Assembly (NCBI RefSeq): GCF_004784465.1
Contig: NZ_SRRU01000006.1
Location: forward strand, 62,001-126,000
DNA length: 64,000 nt
Direction of reading: 5' to 3'
Source of the DNA: Streptomyces griseoluteus
GTDB taxonomy: Bacteria > Actinomycetota > Actinomycetes > Streptomycetales > Streptomycetaceae
Of the stretch, positions 17,030 through 26,074 are shown in pieces. Made by a program: the position numbers and the translations under genes. The stretch's first letter is position 1, and every line of letters begins with the position of its first letter. The notes under the pieces were generated by a model. It saw only the letters and a program-made list of their open reading frames with translations. It was not told the DNA's origin and made no database searches.

Positions 17030-18505
17030 ATGACGAATCACGGCGAAACGACCGAACCCTTCGAAAACGGTGACATCGCGGCGGGAGTGTCCTTCGACGG
17101 GCAGATCACGCCCGACACCCCGATCGCCCTGCGCACCCCGGCCGAGCTGGCCGACGCGCTGCCGTATCTGCTGGGGTACCGCCCGGAGGACAGCATGGTG
17201 CTGGTCAGCCTGCTCGACCGGGGCAACTTCGGCGGGCGTGCCCGCCTCGGCATTCCGGCCGGCGTCGAGGACTGGCAGGCGGCGGCGCGGCAGATCGCCA
17301 GAGGGCTGGTGATCGGCGCCCGGCGGCGGGGTTCCCGGCCCGACCGAATCGTGGCCTACGTCTGCCAGGAGCCACGGCCGGGGGAGACGGGGCGGGACGT
17401 GATGCTCCGGCTCGCTCCGCTCGCCCAGTTGCTCCGCACCGAGTGCGGCAGTCTCGACGTACCGGTGATCGAGGCGCTGTGCGTCTCGGACGCCCGCTTC
17501 TGGTCCTACGTCTGCCCGGTGGAGAGCTGCTGCCCGCCCGACGGCACGCCGATGGGCATGCCGGGCACCACGGCCATGGCGGCCGCGGCCACCTACGCCG
17601 GCATCCACGTACGGGGCTCGCTGCGGGAGCTGCGCGCGAGGATGCAGCCCTGGGAGACCTCGGCCGCGCTGGAGCAGGAGGTCGCGCTGGACGCCGCCGG
17701 CATGTCGCTGGTGCCCCGCATCCTGGACGACGCCAGCCGCGCCGAGGTGGCCGAGGAGACGCTGGACCTGGCCGGACGGATCATCCGCCGGTTCGCCGAG
17801 GCCGCGCCGGTGTCGGGCGTCCACCCGGCGGACGTCCGCGACGACGCGCTCCTCGGCCACGACGAGGCGGCCACCCTCATCCTCGGTCTGCAGGACCGCA
17901 CGACCCGCGACCGGGCGGCTGCGTGGATGGAGGGTGACGATGGCGCGCCCGCCCTGCGGCTCTGGCGGGCACTGGCCCGCCGCTGCGTCGGCCCGTACCG
18001 CGAACACGCGGCGGCTCCACTGACCCTGGCCGGCTGGGTCGCCTGGTCGACCGGCGACGACATCGAGGCCCGAGAGGCCCTGGCCATGGCCCTCGGTGCC
18101 GACCCGCACTACCTCTTCGCCCAGCTCCTGCACCGGGCGTGCAACGAGGGCCTGGACCCGGAGTCGATCCGCAGGTGCCTCCGGCAGGAACGGGACGGGC
18201 GGACACCGGGGGAGGGATCACCCTCAACGGCGCCCAACATTCCGGAGCAGAAATCCGGCTCCCAGCTCCCTCCGGACGCCTCCCTCGCCGTGCAGGACAC
18301 GACGGAGGCGGACCCGGCCACGCCACCGCGCCGAAAGCGCCGCCCCCGCTCCACCGGCCCGGGCGACACCGCCCCTGGCAAGACCGCTCCCCGTAACTCC
18401 GGCCCCTGTACTCAGCGCCCGCAAGCCCAGACCAGGCGCCCGACCCGCTCACGGTCCACCCCCTCCGGAGTCGGCAAGACCTGTCACGACGGGGAGGACG
18501 GCTGA
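17030..18505 (+). CDS. DUF4192 family protein
   Basis: A 491-residue actinobacterial protein of unknown function. The DUF4192 signature begins at residue 30 (LRTPAELADALPYLLGYRPEDSMVLVSL), a motif thought to be nucleotide- or protein-binding, and runs to about 390 with WSYVCPVESCCPPDGTPM, which includes a cluster of three cysteines. Residues 395-491 are Pro/Arg/Ser/Thr rich and disordered. Start is ATG 17030; the coding pattern begins here, after the two DnaA boxes. Confidence 0.85.
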   Translation: MTNHGETTEPFENGDIAAGVSFDGQITPDTPIALRTPAELADALPYLLGYRPEDSMVLVSLLDRGNFGGRARLGIPAGVEDWQAAARQIARGLVIGARRRGSRPDRIVAYVCQEPRPGETGRDVMLRLAPLAQLLRTECGSLDVPVIEALCVSDARFWSYVCPVESCCPPDGTPMGMPGTTAMAAAATYAGIHVRGSLRELRARMQPWETSAALEQEVALDAAGMSLVPRILDDASRAEVAEETLDLAGRIIRRFAEAAPVSGVHPADVRDDALLGHDEAATLILGLQDRTTRDRAAAWMEGDDGAPALRLWRALARRCVGPYREHAAAPLTLAGWVAWSTGDDIEAREALAMALGADPHYLFAQLLHRACNEGLDPESIRRCLRQERDGRTPGEGSPSTAPNIPEQKSGSQLPPDASLAVQDTTEADPATPPRRKRRPRSTGPGDTAPGKTAPRNSGPCTQRPQAQTRRPTRSRSTPSGVGKTCHDGEDG

Positions 18506-18583
18506 GCAGGCGCCCCGGACTGCCTGATCACTCCGTCCGGGTCCCAGCGGATTCACCGATCCTCCCAGCGAACAGAGTGTTTA

Positions 18584-18598
18584 TCGTCAGGAAGACGA
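18584..18598. promoter_or_regulatory. NrtR-type operator inside the Nudix-regulator promoter
   Basis: TCGTC-AGGAA-GACGA is a perfect 5-base inverted repeat. It lies directly upstream of the -10 TATGAT (18600-18605), between it and the likely -35 (about 18577-18582), so a bound protein would block RNA polymerase. The downstream gene encodes a Nudix protein with a DNA-binding tail, which makes autorepression likely. Confidence 0.55.
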
Positions 18599-18611
18599 CT
18601 ATGATCGCGGC

Positions 18612-19370
18612 ATGCCCTACGACCCCTCAGCGTTCCCGCCCTTCGCCGTCACCGTGGACCTGGTCGTGCTGACCGTGCGCCGCCACGCCCTGTGTGCGCT
18701 GGCGGTACGCCGGGGCGAGTCGCCCTTCCAGGGGCGGTGGGCGCTCCCCGGCGGCTTCGTACGGGACGACGAGGACCTCGCCCAGGCGGCGGCGCGCGAG
18801 CTGGCAGAGGAGACGGGACTCCGGGCGCACGACCCGGCGACTCCGGCGCAGGACCACGGTGCCCACTTGGAGCAGCTCGCCACCTACGGCGACCCGAAGC
18901 GCGATCCGCGTATGCGCGTGGTGAGCGTCGCCCACCTCGCTCTCGCGCCCGACCTGCCCGCCCCGCGTGCGGGCGGCGACGCGAGCAACGCGCGCTGGGC
19001 ACCGGTGGAGGAACTGCTCCAGCAGGGAGGCTACGGCCGTGACGGCGAACCGACGGCGCCCCTGGCCTTCGATCACGCCCTGATCCTCTCCGACGGAGTG
19101 GAGCGCGCCCGCTCCAAGATCGAGTACTCGTCGTTGGCCACCGCGTTCTGCCCGCCGGAGTTCACGGTCGGTGAGCTGCGACGGGTCTACGAGGCCGTCT
19201 GGGGCGTGGCGCTCGACCCCCGCAACTTCCATCGCAAGGTCACCGGCACGCCCGGCTTCCTCGTCCCCACGGGCGGCACCACCACACGCCAGGGTGGCCG
19301 GCCCGCACAGCTCTTCCGGGCGGGCGGCGCCACTCTGCTCAACCCCCCGATGCTCCGCCCGGAGGTCTGA
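18612..19370 (+). CDS. NrtR-type Nudix transcriptional regulator
   Basis: A 252-residue protein joining a Nudix domain (about 10-150) to a C-terminal winged helix (about 165-235). Such NrtR-like regulators bind ADP-ribose or NAD-related metabolites and control NAD or sugar genes. The Nudix box GFVRDDEDLAQAAARELAEE with TGL has all catalytic Glu and Arg residues, so hydrolysis may be kept, unlike many NrtR proteins. The winged helix reads FTVGELRRVYEAVWGVALDPRNFHRKV. The -10 TATGAT ends 6 bases before ATG 18612 and an inverted repeat covers the spacer. It stands alone; its targets are not in the window. Confidence 0.88.
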   Translation: MPYDPSAFPPFAVTVDLVVLTVRRHALCALAVRRGESPFQGRWALPGGFVRDDEDLAQAAARELAEETGLRAHDPATPAQDHGAHLEQLATYGDPKRDPRMRVVSVAHLALAPDLPAPRAGGDASNARWAPVEELLQQGGYGRDGEPTAPLAFDHALILSDGVERARSKIEYSSLATAFCPPEFTVGELRRVYEAVWGVALDPRNFHRKVTGTPGFLVPTGGTTTRQGGRPAQLFRAGGATLLNPPMLRPEV

Positions 19371-19531
19371 GGCCGGACGCCTGACCATCACGGGCGTGGC
19401 AGTTGGGAAGCGGTCGCGCGCGGGACGCTCATCGGGCAAGTGAGCCATGCAGGTTGACCCTCCGCCGAACAACTGCCGGACAGAAGAGGCGATACCTGGA
19501 AAACAGGACATAGCGCGCTATCTTCCGTCAG

Positions 19532-21307
19532 GTGATCCAGGCTGTCGGACTGACCAGTGATTCCCTCAAAGACCAGCCGCCCGCCGTCGAGGACGTCTCC
19601 TTCGAAGCGCGCTCCGGCCAGGTGACCGCCCTGCTCGGAGCGGGGGGCGCGGGCAAGACGACGGTGCTCAGACTGATGCTCGAACTCCAGCGAGGGCGCG
19701 GCATCGCCTACTTCAGAGGGCGCCCATTGCACTGCATCGCCCACCCCTCACACGAAGTCGGCGTACTCCTCGGCGATGTACCGGGACACCCCTCCCGCAC
19801 GGTCCGTAACCACCTGCGCATGCTCTGCGCTGCGGCCGGCGTCCCGGCCAGGCGGGCCGACGACGTGCTGGAGGAGGTCGGCCTCGTCAGCCTCCGCGAG
19901 GAACGGCTCGGCACGCTGTCCCTCGGGATGGACCGTCGACTCGGCCTGGCCTGCGCCCTGCTGCCCGACCCGCACACCCTTGTGCTGGACGAACCGGCCG
20001 CCGGACTCTCCGCACCGGAGTCACGTTGGCTGCACTCCACCCTGCGGGAGTATGCCGGCCACGGTGGCGCCGTACTTCTCACGACCGCCGACCCCAAGGA
20101 GGCCGCCCGGCACGCCGATCACATCGTCACCCTCGATGCGGGCCGGGTCGCCGCCGACCTGGAGGCGGTGGAGTTCGCCCGTACCCGGCTCCGGCCGCGG
20201 GTAGCCGTCCGCAGTCCCCACGCCTCACGCCTGGCCCACCTGCTCACCACGGAGGCCCGCACCGAACAGCGTTCCGTGGAGGTCGTCCGCGAGGAGGGCA
20301 ACCGCCTCTCCGTGTACGGCAGCACGACGGCGGACGTCGGCGAGACCGCCTTCCGGAACGGCATCCTCATCCACCAACTCGCCGATGAGGTCGGTGACAT
20401 GCGGATGGACCCGGTTGAGGTGGAACAGCCGGCGCCGGCCGAAGACGCTGCAGTGCCGGAGGGGGACGCGGAGCCGGAGCAAGCCGAGACCGCAGATGCC
20501 TCCGAGCCCCTGCCGCTCCCCGTCGCCGTCCGCTCCGTACGCAGCCCCCTCCGTCCCCTGCGCTACGAACTACGGCGCGCCACCGGAATCAGCACCGGAT
20601 ACGTCGTCTGTGGTGTCGCCCTCGTCGTGTCCGCGATCACCGCCGTGGTGCTGGCCCGTATCGGGCACACCCCGCAGGCACGCCTGTTCGCCGCCTGGCC
20701 GCGCGAACTGCCGCTGCCGCCGGTCGCACTCGCGGCGGGGCTGCTCGGTGCGCTCGCCTTCGGGGACGAGTTCCGGCATCCCGCGCTGGCGGCGGACCGG
20801 GGCACCGTTCCCCGACGGCTGGGGCTCCTCACCGCGAAGCTCTTCGTCTCCGGAATCACCGCGGGGACGCTTGCCTTTCTCGCCCTGGGCTGTGACGCCG
20901 AGCTTCTCTATCTCGTCTACGGCCGGGAATTGGTCCAGGTCCCCGGAGACTGGCTGCCGCTGTGTGCGAGTTGGCTGGCGCTCATGGTCGGCTGCGCGTG
21001 GGCCGGTGTGCTGGCGGCCGGGGTGTTCCGGTCCACGGCGGCGGGACTGGCGGCCGTACTCGCGGTGCCGGTGGCCGTCGTCCCGCTCGTGCACCGATTC
21101 TTCGAAGGCTCATATGTGCGAGTCGCGGCCGGGATTCACGTGCGGATGCGGGAGGTGCTTCTTCTCCAGTGGCCCTTCGGAGGGGAACGCTGTCTGCTGG
21201 GACTTGCGCGAGTGATCGCCCAACCCGTGGGTGGCGCAATGACGTTGTCGCTCGCCGCACTGCTGTGCGCGTACTTGATCACGACGCTGCGCGCCAGGGC
21301 GAGATGA
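19532..21307 (+). CDS. ABC transporter: ATPase fused to membrane domain
   Basis: A 591-residue protein with an N-terminal ABC ATPase (1-230) and a C-terminal membrane domain (about 355-590) with roughly six hydrophobic segments. The ATPase has Walker A GAGGAGKTT with K42, signature LSLGMDRRLGLACALL and Walker B LVLDEPAAGL, like ABC-2 exporters. An acidic linker (about 295-335) joins the halves. The membrane part resembles ABC-2 permeases, so the protein could be a complete half-exporter dimer; no other subunit is adjacent. Start is GTG 19532; the perfect palindrome TAGCGCGCTA sits just upstream (19511-19520). Confidence 0.82.
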   Translation: MIQAVGLTSDSLKDQPPAVEDVSFEARSGQVTALLGAGGAGKTTVLRLMLELQRGRGIAYFRGRPLHCIAHPSHEVGVLLGDVPGHPSRTVRNHLRMLCAAAGVPARRADDVLEEVGLVSLREERLGTLSLGMDRRLGLACALLPDPHTLVLDEPAAGLSAPESRWLHSTLREYAGHGGAVLLTTADPKEAARHADHIVTLDAGRVAADLEAVEFARTRLRPRVAVRSPHASRLAHLLTTEARTEQRSVEVVREEGNRLSVYGSTTADVGETAFRNGILIHQLADEVGDMRMDPVEVEQPAPAEDAAVPEGDAEPEQAETADASEPLPLPVAVRSVRSPLRPLRYELRRATGISTGYVVCGVALVVSAITAVVLARIGHTPQARLFAAWPRELPLPPVALAAGLLGALAFGDEFRHPALAADRGTVPRRLGLLTAKLFVSGITAGTLAFLALGCDAELLYLVYGRELVQVPGDWLPLCASWLALMVGCAWAGVLAAGVFRSTAAGLAAVLAVPVAVVPLVHRFFEGSYVRVAAGIHVRMREVLLLQWPFGGERCLLGLARVIAQPVGGAMTLSLAALLCAYLITTLRARAR

Positions 21308-21434
21308 GGCCCGGGGGTGCGGTTTCCGAGCCGCTGTGCACACAACTCCCCACAGAAAGCCCGTTTATTTCCGATAAGGCGTCAATTGCGACGGGGTGAG
21401 CGATCACCCTTTCGTGTGCTTTTCACCAAAGCCC

Positions 21435-21462
21435 TCAAGGCAGTTGGAGGCAACGCCGACAA
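21435..21462 (+). promoter_or_regulatory. Sigma-WhiG-type promoter of whiH
   Basis: TCAA (21435-21438), a 16-base spacer and GCCGACAA (21455-21462) fit the WhiG consensus TAAA-N15/16-GCCGATAA with one mismatch in each half. The start codon GTG 21470 is 8 bases after the -10 end, so the message should be leaderless or nearly so. WhiG control of whiH is established in S. coelicolor; the match here is read by eye. Confidence 0.65.
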
Positions 21463-21469
21463 AAGATGC

Positions 21470-22357
21470 GTGAGTACCCTTGCGCACACCATGATGACCG
21501 CCGCCCGCTCCGCCGACTCCGGCCTCGCCGGACCGGGCGAACTCGACCGCTACCCCTACGCCGAGGCCCCGATGGCCGACCGCGTGGCGGCGCCCGCCTG
21601 GGAGGGCGCCGATTCCGACCTGGGCCGCGTGGGCCGGCGCGCTGCGGGCAGTCGCGGGCGCGGACTGCACGGCCAGCTCGTCCAGCAGCTCGGTCAGATG
21701 ATCGTCTCCGGCGACCTGGGTGCCGACCGCCCGCTGGTGCCGGAGGAGATCGGCCAGCGTTTCGAGGTCTCCCGCACCGTGGTGCGCGAGTCCCTCAGGG
21801 TCCTGGAGGCCAAGGGCCTCGTCAGCGCCCGGCCGAACGTGGGTACCCGCGTGCGTCCGGTGAGCGACTGGAACCTGCTCGACCCGGACATCATCGAATG
21901 GCGCGCCTTCGGCCCGCAGCGCGACGACCAGCGCCGTGAGCTGAACGAACTGCGCTGGACGATCGAGCCGCTCGCCGCCCGCCTCGCCGCCGGGCACGGC
22001 CGCGAGGACGTGCAGCAGCGCCTCGTCGACCTGGTGGAGATCATGAGCCACGCCCTCGCCCAGGGTGACGCGCTGACCTTCTCGCGGGCCGACGTCGAAT
22101 TCCACGCGTTGCTCATCCAGGTCGCGGGCAACCGGATGCTGGACCACCTGTCCGGGATCGTCTCCGCCGCCCTCCAGGTCTCCGGCGGCCCCGCCACCGG
22201 CTGTGAGCGGCCGACCGAGGCGTCCGTCGCCCAGCACGCGCGGATCGTGGAGGGGCTCGGGAGCGGCGACGGCGCCGTGGCCGAGGGCGCGATGCGCCAG
22301 CTCCTCACCGTCCACCCCGAGGTGGAGCGCGTGGTCCCCGCCCCGCGCGAGCACTGA
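21470..22357 (+). CDS. whiH: Sporulation regulator WhiH (GntR/FCD family)
   Basis: Developmental transcription factor required for sporulation septation in aerial hyphae. The 295-residue protein has an N-terminal unstructured 60 residues, a GntR winged helix (about 65-130: GLHGQLVQQLGQMIVSGDL, EIGQRFEVSRTVVRESLRVL, LVSARPNVGTRV) and an FCD ligand domain (LRWTIEPLAARLAA, ADVEFHALLIQVAGNRMLDHL). The sequence agrees with my memory of WhiH, and it lies just upstream of hrdB as whiH (SCO5819) does. Start is GTG 21470, supported by the promoter spacing; ATG 21491 is an alternative. Confidence 0.9.
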   Translation: MSTLAHTMMTAARSADSGLAGPGELDRYPYAEAPMADRVAAPAWEGADSDLGRVGRRAAGSRGRGLHGQLVQQLGQMIVSGDLGADRPLVPEEIGQRFEVSRTVVRESLRVLEAKGLVSARPNVGTRVRPVSDWNLLDPDIIEWRAFGPQRDDQRRELNELRWTIEPLAARLAAGHGREDVQQRLVDLVEIMSHALAQGDALTFSRADVEFHALLIQVAGNRMLDHLSGIVSAALQVSGGPATGCERPTEASVAQHARIVEGLGSGDGAVAEGAMRQLLTVHPEVERVVPAPREH

Positions 22358-22434
22358 CGGGAATGCGGACGGCGTGCCCGCCCGTGGCGCGCCCCAGTGA
22401 TCGAGATGGCGGTACCGCGACCGGGTCCCGCCGT

Positions 22435-22478
22435 CGCCGGACTCGGCCGGACTCCCAGGAATCCGGCCGAGTCCGGCG
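22435..22478 (+). terminator. Strong hairpin after whiH
   Basis: CGCCGGACTCGGCCGGA (22435-22451) and its exact complement (22462-22478) form a perfect 17-base stem around CTCCCAGGAA. There is no T-run, as is usual for Streptomyces terminators. It lies about 80 bases after the whiH stop. Confidence 0.65.
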
Positions 22479-22649
22479 GTACGACAGGCCACCCGGACCG
22501 GCGAAGTGATCAAGACGGAAATCGGCAGCGGACCGCTTCCTTCACATGTGATCGCATTTGGCTGTCGGGAGGGTGTGACTCGGGCCACGCGGATTGGGCG
22601 TAACGCTCCCGGAAACAGCGCGATGACCTAAGAGGTGAACAGCCGCGAA

Positions 22650-22676
22650 GGGAATACGGACGCCGTGCCAGGCGCT
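22650..22676 (+). promoter_or_regulatory. Possible sigma-R-type promoter of hrdB
   Basis: GGGAAT at 22650-22655, then 18 bases, then GCT resembles the sigma-R consensus GGGAAT-N18-GTT with one mismatch. hrdB of S. coelicolor is known to have a sigma-R-dependent second promoter. The weak -10 makes this tentative. Confidence 0.4.
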
Positions 22677-22789
22677 GTGTCTCTTCCCGGCCCCGCCCGC
22701 GCCGTCGGCCCATCCCCAGGCCGGTGGTCGGCTCCTGTCCATGACGGACGGTGCCGGAAGCCGCTTTCCAACGTTCCGAGAGGTTGTTC

Positions 22790-24310
<1,521 letters not shown>

Positions 24311-24330
24311 GTCGAGTCCGCACGGACACC

Positions 24331-24365
24331 GAAGGCCCGGCTCCCCTCGTGGGGGCCGGGCCTTC
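24331..24365 (+). terminator. Terminator after hrdB
   Basis: GAAGGCCCGGC pairs perfectly with GCCGGGCCTTC, extended by TCCCC/GGGG, around a TCGT loop; 20 bases after the hrdB stop. Confidence 0.85.
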
Positions 24366-24432
24366 GTGCTGCGGGCCGTCGTGCGCCGGATGACTCTGGG
24401 TGTTCCAGAAGCACCCTGAGTGAGGAGTCCGC

Positions 24433-25293
24433 ATGCGCCGTACCGTTGTCCGGGCACTGATCCGGCCGCTCTCCCTGGCGGCCACGCTGACCTCGATACC
24501 CCTGATCGGCGCGGCTCCGGCCGCGGCCGACAGCATCGTGGTCGGCGGGTTTCCGATCGATGTCTCCCAGGCCCCGTGGACGGTGGCGCTCTCCAGCCGT
24601 GACCGGTTCGGGGGTAGCCGAGCGGGCCAGTTCTGCGGCGGGGTGGCGATCGAGCCGACTACCGTCCTCACCGCCGCCCACTGCGTCGCCGACGACATCG
24701 TGGGCACGCCCCCGAACCGGGTGCGCGACTTCAAGGTCATCGCGGGCCGCACCGACCTCCTCGCCACCGACGGCCAGGAGACGGCCGTACGGGACATCAA
24801 GGTGAACCCGGCGTACGACCCCGCCACCAATGCCGGCGACTACGCCGTCCTCACCCTCGCCGAGCCCGTGCCGCAGAGCGCCGTCGTGCCCATGGCGGCG
24901 GCCGGTGACCCGGCGTACGCGGCCGGCACCGAAGCCATGGTCTCGGGCTGGGGTGACACCAGCGGCGACGGTGCCTACACGAACCGGCTGCGCGCCGCGC
25001 GGGTGCATGTGCTGGCCGACGACCTGTGCACCCGTGCCTATCCGGGCGGCCGGAACGGCACCTACCGCGCCGCCTCCATGCTCTGCGCGGGAGAGACCGC
25101 CGGAGGGCCGGACGCCTGCCAGGGCGACAGCGGCGGCCCGCTGGTCGCCGGGGGACGGCTGATCGGGCTGGTGAGCTGGGGGAGCGGGTGCGGGCAAGCG
25201 GGCAGACCGGGTGTCTACACACGGGCGTCCCAGGCCGTGCGCACGCTGGAGCCGGCCGAGAGCGATGCCGAGAAGGCCCCCGAGCGCTCCTGA
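24433..25293 (+). CDS. Secreted trypsin-like serine protease
   Basis: Extracellular S1 peptidase of 286 residues. A signal peptide (about 1-32, ending AAPAAAD) precedes a mature start IVVGG, the usual activation site. The catalytic triad is H83 in LTAAHC, D136 in GDYAVLTL and S233 in GDSGGP. D227, six before the serine, predicts cleavage after Arg or Lys. Cysteine pairs around the His and Ser are present. The start ATG 24433 has GAGG at 24422-24425. Position between hrdB and parE is conserved; it has its own promoter region and a following terminator. Confidence 0.92.
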   Translation: MRRTVVRALIRPLSLAATLTSIPLIGAAPAAADSIVVGGFPIDVSQAPWTVALSSRDRFGGSRAGQFCGGVAIEPTTVLTAAHCVADDIVGTPPNRVRDFKVIAGRTDLLATDGQETAVRDIKVNPAYDPATNAGDYAVLTLAEPVPQSAVVPMAAAGDPAYAAGTEAMVSGWGDTSGDGAYTNRLRAARVHVLADDLCTRAYPGGRNGTYRAASMLCAGETAGGPDACQGDSGGPLVAGGRLIGLVSWGSGCGQAGRPGVYTRASQAVRTLEPAESDAEKAPERS

Positions 25294-25324
25294 GAGCGCC
25301 TGGGATGCCCTTCCGGGTACCAGA

Positions 25325-25360
25325 ACGGGCGGCCGCTCCCCTGGGGAAGCAGCCGCCCGT
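25325..25360. terminator. Bidirectional terminator after the protease
   Basis: ACGGGCGGC (25325-25333) and GCCGCCCGT (25352-25360) form a perfect 9-base stem. It serves the protease and the convergent small gene at 25405-25635. Confidence 0.75.
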
Positions 25361-25404
25361 CAACCGGCCTGTGCCGGGGCTGGCTCGTCGGGTGGGTGCG
25401 AGAT

Positions 25405-25635
25405 TCAGCGCTCTTCAGTGGCAGAGGTGCCGGGAACGGACGTGAGCCGCTCCGTCTCGTCCTGTATCTCAGCGGCGATCTTCTTGAGTTCCGGCTCGAA
25501 CTTGCGCCCGTGGTGGGCGCAAAAGAGCAGTTCTCCGCCGCTCAGCAGGACGACGCGCAGGTATGCCTGGGCGCCGCAGCGGTCGCAGCGATCGGCGGCC
25601 GTCAGCGGGCTCGCGGGGGTCAGAACAGTAGTCAC
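25405..25635 (-). CDS. Small zinc-ribbon-like protein (DUF7455-type)
   Basis: A 76-residue protein typical of Streptomyces between hrdB and parE. A CxxC pair (DRCDRCGAQAYLRV) and a later CAHH with a single Cys and two His suggest a zinc-binding fold; the rest is an amphipathic helix (KFEPELKKIAAEIQDETERL). Start is GTG 25635 (MTTVLTPASPLTAAD). The function is unknown; similar small proteins are annotated as DUF7455 domain proteins. It is divergent from parE with a 439-base gap. Confidence 0.8.
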   Translation of the reverse strand: MTTVLTPASPLTAADRCDRCGAQAYLRVVLLSGGELLFCAHHGRKFEPELKKIAAEIQDETERLTSVPGTSATEER

Positions 25636-26074
25636 GTCGCCTCTTCTCTAGCTCGACGAGCTGTCGTACCAGGGTCAACATCCAACCAGGCCGATTTCGT
25701 TCCCGCTCGGGGCTTTCCGTCGAAAATTTCTTTCGGGACGGCTGGGTGTTGCCGGTTGGCGGCGAATGTGCCGTAGTGCGTGGTCTGGTGCGTACGGGTT
25801 CGCGCGGTCTTGGGGGTCGGTCCTCCCGGCTGGGTTGCCGGTTGTTGATGAGGACGTGCCCGGAGCCTAAATGGTTCATGCCTCGAAGGGAACGTGATGT
25901 GTGCTTCACTCCATCGAGGGATCGAACGTCCGTACGACCCTCGGCTAGTCTGAGTTCCCCGCCGAGGGTGGCGTTACACCGGCTCTACCAGGCATCGGTA
26001 CCCTCTGAGCGGCGACCGAAGCCGGCCCCGTACCCACCAGGGGCCCATCTGAAATTCAGCGAGGAGCGAACCGC
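25636..26074. other. Intergenic region upstream of parE
   Basis: This 439-base stretch holds promoters for both flanking genes. The probable parE -10 TAGTCT is at 25946-25951, bracketed by an inverted repeat (25937-25945 and 25961-25969), with an SOS-box-like TCGAACGTCCGTACGA at 25922-25937. I see no convincing small gene. Confidence 0.5.
25922..25969. promoter_or_regulatory. parE promoter with LexA-like box and inverted repeat
   Basis: TCGAACGTCCGTACGA (25922-25937) has 7 of 8 fixed bases of GAAC-N4-GTTC and would overlap the -35 region. ACCCTCGGC/GCCGAGGGT (25937-25945, 25961-25969) encloses the -10 TAGTCT. parE starts at 26075, so a leader of about 117 bases would follow. Confidence 0.4.

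Larger units (their letters stand above)
22358..22789. other. whiH-hrdB intergenic region with promoter signals
   Basis: This 432-base stretch holds a 17-base perfect inverted repeat (22435-22478) and, in its right half, candidate promoter elements for hrdB (22650-22676). I find no convincing small gene. Confidence 0.5.

Noticed and set aside
25469..25909. 146-codon minus-strand frame upstream of the small zinc-ribbon-like gene
   Set aside because: It overlaps that gene in another frame and is Arg/Pro-rich; codon thirds do not support coding.
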